A DNA stretch of 64,000 nt from an uncultured Tenacibaculum sp. (GTDB taxonomy: Bacteria > Bacteroidota > Bacteroidia > Flavobacteriales > Flavobacteriaceae), in assembly GCF_947504135.1 (NCBI RefSeq), contig NZ_CANNGG010000004.1, positions 62,001 to 126,000 on the forward strand, given 5' to 3'. Below, piece by piece: positions 60,281-64,000 of this stretch. The notes under the pieces are model-generated. The model worked only from the letters and a program-made list of their open reading frames with translations. It ran no database searches and was not told the origin of the DNA. Within the stretch, counting starts at the first letter, position 1, and each line of letters starts with the position of its first letter. A program made the position numbers and the translations under genes.

Positions 60281-62102
60281 CTATTGACTGCATATCAACA
60301 AGTTTCTTATACATTCCACTTTTAGAAATCAATTCTTCATGTGTTCCTTGCTCTACAATTTTTCCTTTTTGCATAACTACAATCAAATCAGCTTTTTGAA
60401 TGGTAGACAAACGGTGTGCAATTACTACAGAAGTTCTGTTTTGCATCATTTTTTCTAATGCATCTTGTACCAATTTTTCTGATTCAGTGTCTAAAGCTGA
60501 AGTTGCTTCATCTAAAATCATTATTGGTGGATTTTTAAGAACCGCACGAGCAATGCTTAAACGTTGCTTTTGTCCGCCTGAAAGTTTATTTCCGCTATCA
60601 CCAATATTAGTATCATAACCATTCGGTAAGTCTTTAATGAACTCATGTGCGTTGGCAATTTTTGCAGCTTGAATAATTTCCTCTTCACTTTTACCTTCAA
60701 TACCTAAAGTAATATTACTTTTTACGGTGTCGTTAAACAAAATAGAATCTTGAGTAACTAAGCCTTCTAATTGACGTAGTGAATGTTTTTTGATGTTTTT
60801 GATATCTGTTCCATCAATTAGGATTGCTCCTTCATTTACATCATAAAAACGAGTTAATAGGTTTGCTATGGTTGATTTTCCACTTCCTGATTGTCCAACT
60901 AAAGCTACCATTTTTCCTTTAGGAATGGATAAAGAAAAATCTTTTAAAACGTAATTGTCTTCGTATTTAAAAGAGATATTATTTATTGTGATTTCGGTAT
61001 CGAAAGTTTTCTTATCAACTGCATTTTCAACATCTTCAAGAGGGTTTTTAGTTTCTAAAATTTCTAAAATACGTTCTGCAGCTGCATTTCCTCTTTTTAC
61101 ATTGTAACTTGCTTTAGATATAGCTTTAGCAGGAGTTAAAATATTGTAGGCTAATCCCATATAAGCAATAAAATCTTCACCATCTAAAGAACCATCTGTA
61201 ATAACTAACTGACCTCCATACCAAAGTAGCACCGCAATAACTCCAATTCCTAAAAATTCACTTGCAGGACTTGCTAAGTTCGTTCTGTTTAATAGTGTGT
61301 TAGAGTAGTGATAGAATCGATTGGTTGAGTCTTCAAACTTTTGCTGAAATTCTTTTTCAGCAGTAAACCCTTTAATAACTTTCAGTCCGCCTAAAGTTTC
61401 TTCTAACAGTGATAAAAAATACCCTTGCTCTTTTTGTACATTATCTGATTTTCGCTTTAAACTTTTACCTATTAAAGAGATGATATACCCAGAAAGAGGG
61501 ATGAAAATAAAAACAAAAAGCGTTAGTTTAAAGCTAATAGCAACCATAGCTACAATGGTAAAAACAATAGTTAGAGGTTCTCTTACCATCATTTCTAAAA
61601 TAGATAAGAACGAATGTTGAATTTCTAGTACATCTGTTCCTATTCTAGCCATAGTATCACCTTTTCTTTTTTCAGAAAAGTAAGCAAGAGGTAGTTCAAC
61701 TGTTTTCTTATATAAATCGTTTCGAATGTCTTTTAAAACTCCATTTCTTAAAAATGTAATAAAATACATAGCTAAGTAATTAAAAATATTTTTAAAAAAG
61801 AAAGTAATAATAACTAAACCAACAACAAGCATTAATGCCTTAGCTTTATCATCACCAGCAACTTGGTATATATAAAAAGATATAGTTTCTTTAAAATACT
61901 CGATTATTTTTGAAACACCTTCAAAAACTGGTTTTACAGTAACTTTAGGGGAATCAGGTTTAAAAATAACATCTAGCATTGGTATTAATGCTAAAAAAGA
62001 AAGAGTAGAAAAAAAAGCATACAAGATATTAAATAGTACATTTAATAAACCATACTTTTTGTAGGGAATGGCATATTTAATAATCTTTTTAAAGTAATTC
62101 AT
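60276..62102 (-). CDS. MsbA-type ABC exporter (fused membrane and ATP-binding domains)
   Basis: A 608-residue half-transporter. Six transmembrane helices over residues about 20-335 (LFNILYAFFSTLSFLALIPM near the start), then ATPase domain with Walker A VALVGQSGSGKSTIANLL (about 395-412), signature LSGGQKQRLSIARAVL, Walker B IMILDEATSALD and H-loop VIAHRLSTI. MsbA relatives flip lipid A or other lipids across the inner membrane. Its start overlaps the phosphoglucomutase stop by 1 bp (TAATG). Confidence 0.92.
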   Translation of the reverse strand: MNYFKKIIKYAIPYKKYGLLNVLFNILYAFFSTLSFLALIPMLDVIFKPDSPKVTVKPVFEGVSKIIEYFKETISFYIYQVAGDDKAKALMLVVGLVIITFFFKNIFNYLAMYFITFLRNGVLKDIRNDLYKKTVELPLAYFSEKRKGDTMARIGTDVLEIQHSFLSILEMMVREPLTIVFTIVAMVAISFKLTLFVFIFIPLSGYIISLIGKSLKRKSDNVQKEQGYFLSLLEETLGGLKVIKGFTAEKEFQQKFEDSTNRFYHYSNTLLNRTNLASPASEFLGIGVIAVLLWYGGQLVITDGSLDGEDFIAYMGLAYNILTPAKAISKASYNVKRGNAAAERILEILETKNPLEDVENAVDKKTFDTEITINNISFKYEDNYVLKDFSLSIPKGKMVALVGQSGSGKSTIANLLTRFYDVNEGAILIDGTDIKNIKKHSLRQLEGLVTQDSILFNDTVKSNITLGIEGKSEEEIIQAAKIANAHEFIKDLPNGYDTNIGDSGNKLSGGQKQRLSIARAVLKNPPIMILDEATSALDTESEKLVQDALEKMMQNRTSVVIAHRLSTIQKADLIVVMQKGKIVEQGTHEELISKSGMYKKLVDMQSIG

Positions 62103-63811
62103 TATAAGTTTAATTCTTTAATAATACGTTGGATTTTAGCGTCTAAATCATTTTCTACTTGAACAAATTCATTAATAGTATTTAATTTAGTTTTTACACT
62201 AAAATAGAATTTGATTTTTGGCTCGGTACCACTTGGGCGAGCTGCAATTTTAGTTCCGTCTTCTGTGTGATAAATTAATACATTCGATTTAGGAATATCG
62301 ATTGTTGTTTCTTCACCAGTGATTAAATTTTTTCTTGTTGAAGATTGGTAATCATATAAGAATTCAACTTTAGAACCGTCGATTTCAGTAAAAGGATTGT
62401 TACGTAAATCAACCATCATTTGTTTGATTTGTTGCGCTCCATCCATTCCTTTTTTTACTAAAGAAATTAGATGTTCTTTATATAAATGATGACGTGTATA
62501 TAAGTTTAATAATTCTTTATAGAAAGAACTGTTATTAGCTTTTGCATCTGCAGCGATTTCACAAGCTAGTAGGGCAGAGGTAACCGCATCTTTATCGCGG
62601 ACAAAATCACCTACCATATAACCAAAACTTTCTTCACCACCACCAATAAAATCAAGTTCAGGATGGTCTTTAATCATTTTAGCAATCCATTTAAAACCAG
62701 TCAATCCAACTTTAGTTTCAACTCCATATGAATCGGCTATTTCATTCACTAAATTGGTAGAAACAATTGTAGAGCCTACAAATTGTTTTCCATTTAATTT
62801 TCCTTGTTTTTTCCAATCGTTGATTAAGAAATCGGTCATCATACTCATGGTTTGATTTCCGTTTAACAAAGTCATGTTCCCTTCTATATCTCTAACAGCA
62901 ATTCCAATTCTGTCTGAATCAGGATCGGTTCCCAATACGATATCAGCGTCAATTTTATTGGCTAAATCTACTGCCATTTTAAGAGCAGCTGGTTCTTCAG
63001 GATTTGGAGATTCTACCGTAAAGAAATCACCATCAGGAATAGCTTGTTCTTCAACAATATGAACTTGAGTATAGCCAGCACGTTTTAAAACTTCAGGAAT
63101 TAACTTGATAGAGGTTCCGTGTAACGAAGTAAAAACAATTTTTAAGTCTTTACGACCTTTGATATCAAAAGTTCCGTTAGCTAAAGAAGCTTTCCAAAAG
63201 GCTTCGTCAATTTTGCTTCCGATAGAAGTTATCAATTCTTCTTTTGCATTGAAATTAATTTCAGAAAAGTCTAAAGAGTTTACTTCGTCGATAATTTCAG
63301 TATCTTGTGGAGGCACAATTTGCCCACCATCATTCCAATATACTTTATATCCGTTATATTCTGGTGGATTGTGTGAAGCAGTTAATACGATTCCAGCATC
63401 ACATCCTAAGTAATTTACCGCAAAAGATAACTCTGGAGTAGGGCGCATATCTTCAAACAAAAACACTTGAATGTTGTTTGCTGATAAAACATTCGCAACC
63501 ACTTTAGCCAACCACTCACTGTCGTGACGACAATCGTAACCGATAGCTACTTTTAATGCTTTATTAGGGTAAGTTTTGTGTAAGTAATTACTTAGTCCTT
63601 GAGTTGCTTTACCTAAGGTATATTTGTTAATTCGGTTGGTACCTGCGCCTACAATTCCGCGCATTCCTCCAGTTCCAAATTCTAAATTTTTATAAAAACG
63701 ATCAGCTAAATCCTCAGCATTAGCGTTTATTAATTGCTGAATTTCTTGTTGTGTTTCCGAATCGAAAGCGTCAGAAAGCCACTGTTTAGCGTTGTTTAAA
63801 ATCTCTTTCAT
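62102..63811 (-). CDS. Phosphoglucomutase/phosphomannomutase
   Basis: A 569-residue alpha-D-phosphohexomutase, PGM2-like. The phosphoserine loop is GIVLTASHNPPEYNGYKVYW (Ser in TASHN). The metal-binding loop is GTDPDSDRIG, sugar-binding GGGEESFGYMVGDFVRDKDA, and phosphate-binding AARPSGTEPKIKFYF. It interconverts hexose 1- and 6-phosphates. A perfect -7 box TACCTTTG lies 20 bp upstream (63839-63832). It is the first gene of the operon with the exporter. Confidence 0.93.
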   Translation of the reverse strand: MKEILNNAKQWLSDAFDSETQQEIQQLINANAEDLADRFYKNLEFGTGGMRGIVGAGTNRINKYTLGKATQGLSNYLHKTYPNKALKVAIGYDCRHDSEWLAKVVANVLSANNIQVFLFEDMRPTPELSFAVNYLGCDAGIVLTASHNPPEYNGYKVYWNDGGQIVPPQDTEIIDEVNSLDFSEINFNAKEELITSIGSKIDEAFWKASLANGTFDIKGRKDLKIVFTSLHGTSIKLIPEVLKRAGYTQVHIVEEQAIPDGDFFTVESPNPEEPAALKMAVDLANKIDADIVLGTDPDSDRIGIAVRDIEGNMTLLNGNQTMSMMTDFLINDWKKQGKLNGKQFVGSTIVSTNLVNEIADSYGVETKVGLTGFKWIAKMIKDHPELDFIGGGEESFGYMVGDFVRDKDAVTSALLACEIAADAKANNSSFYKELLNLYTRHHLYKEHLISLVKKGMDGAQQIKQMMVDLRNNPFTEIDGSKVEFLYDYQSSTRKNLITGEETTIDIPKSNVLIYHTEDGTKIAARPSGTEPKIKFYFSVKTKLNTINEFVQVENDLDAKIQRIIKELNL

Positions 63812-63831
63812 GTGTCAAATTAAAAAACGTA

Positions 63832-63839
63832 CAAAGGTA
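63832..63839 (-). promoter_or_regulatory. -7 box of the phosphoglucomutase operon
   Basis: Minus strand TACCTTTG within the palindrome CGTAC-aaag-GTACG; matches the consensus exactly. Confidence 0.5.
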
Positions 63840-63844
63840 CGAGT

Positions 63845-64000
63845 TTAAAAATTCAGTTGGTCTTTAATTTTGTAATGTTTTTGTTGTGGATTACTCTTAA
63901 TTATTAGCTCACCTAAGAAGCCTGCTAAAAACATAAGAGTTCCTAAAATCATTGAAGTTAAGGCTATGTAAAACCAAGGGTTATTTGTAACTAGTATTGC
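63845..64000 (-). CDS. Glycosyltransferase family 2, C-terminal end (partial)
   Basis: Only the last 51 residues are in the window. They carry a transmembrane helix and the ending FYIALTSMILGTLMFLAGFL then GELIIKSNPQQKHYKIKDQ, NF. This is typical of the C-terminus of DPM/ArnC-like GT2 enzymes with two C-terminal membrane helices (GFLGE motif). It is upstream of and in the same direction as the phosphoglucomutase gene. The catalytic domain is outside. Confidence 0.65.
   Translation of the reverse strand, partial: AILVTNNPWFYIALTSMILGTLMFLAGFLGELIIKSNPQQKHYKIKDQLNF

Overview
The window looks like chromosomal DNA from a member of the Flavobacteriaceae (Bacteroidota), broadly Tenacibaculum/Polaribacter-like. 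It is AT-rich, has many lipoproteins and TonB-dependent receptors, and its promoters carry the Bacteroidota -7 box TAnnTTTG. It also has characteristic families such as DUF5606, DUF4252, CFI-box C-termini and a BtuG-like surface lipoprotein. The genus is an inference. No rRNA, tRNA, CRISPR array or insertion sequence was seen.

Layout. 1-1194: the N-terminal part of a TonB receptor and a Fur-family regulator. 1351-14052: an integron-like gene-cassette array, the most unusual part of the window. 14127-22703: an rRNA methyltransferase, two secreted amidohydrolases, a BNR-repeat lipoprotein, a patatin and a DUF72 protein. 22866-31142: an S41 protease, an ECF sigma/anti-sigma/DUF4252 operon, an M1 aminopeptidase and AlkB. 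31258-40359: a UDG-like protein, then cobalamin salvage (cobU-cobT-cobS-cobC-btuF, a divergent soluble BtuF-like protein, and an AdoCbl riboswitch driving a BtuB-like receptor and a BtuG-like lipoprotein). 40423-50888: a DCC protein, a MacAB-type efflux operon, gcvT, a TlpA-like thioredoxin, a VF530 protein and priA. 50896-52216: one isolated cassette with two HNH nucleases. 52257-64000: an SDR, mazG, DUF5606, def, ruvX, dapD, two glycan enzymes (TupA-like ATP-grasp and Stealth), tsaC, cca, an MsbA-type exporter, phosphoglucomutase and the end of a glycosyltransferase.

The cassette system. Seven one- or two-gene cassettes lie head to tail on the minus strand between 1351 and 12813. Each is followed by a roughly 135-200 bp imperfect palindrome. 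The first and last 9-10 bases of each cassette are exact inverted repeats of each other and differ from cassette to cassette (for example GTTATGCCAC, GTTGGGCACA, GTTGTAATGC). This is the signature left when an attC site is split by integrating a circle. A tyrosine recombinase (12952-14052) lies at the upstream end in the same orientation as the cassettes. A textbook Bacteroidota promoter overlaps its stop codon and points into the array. The recombinase lacks the extra segment typical of IntI. An eighth cassette with the same attC subfamily sits 37 kb away between priA and an SDR gene, inside what looks like a resident short attC-like site. Cargo includes a C5-methyltransferase/MvaI-BcnI-like endonuclease pair, a PLD-fold protein, HNH/EVE nucleases, a CrtA-like enzyme, a DUF305 protein and secreted proteins of unknown function.

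Outside the cassettes the genes are ordinary core and accessory flavobacterial genes. All family assignments come from reading motifs by eye; no database search was run.
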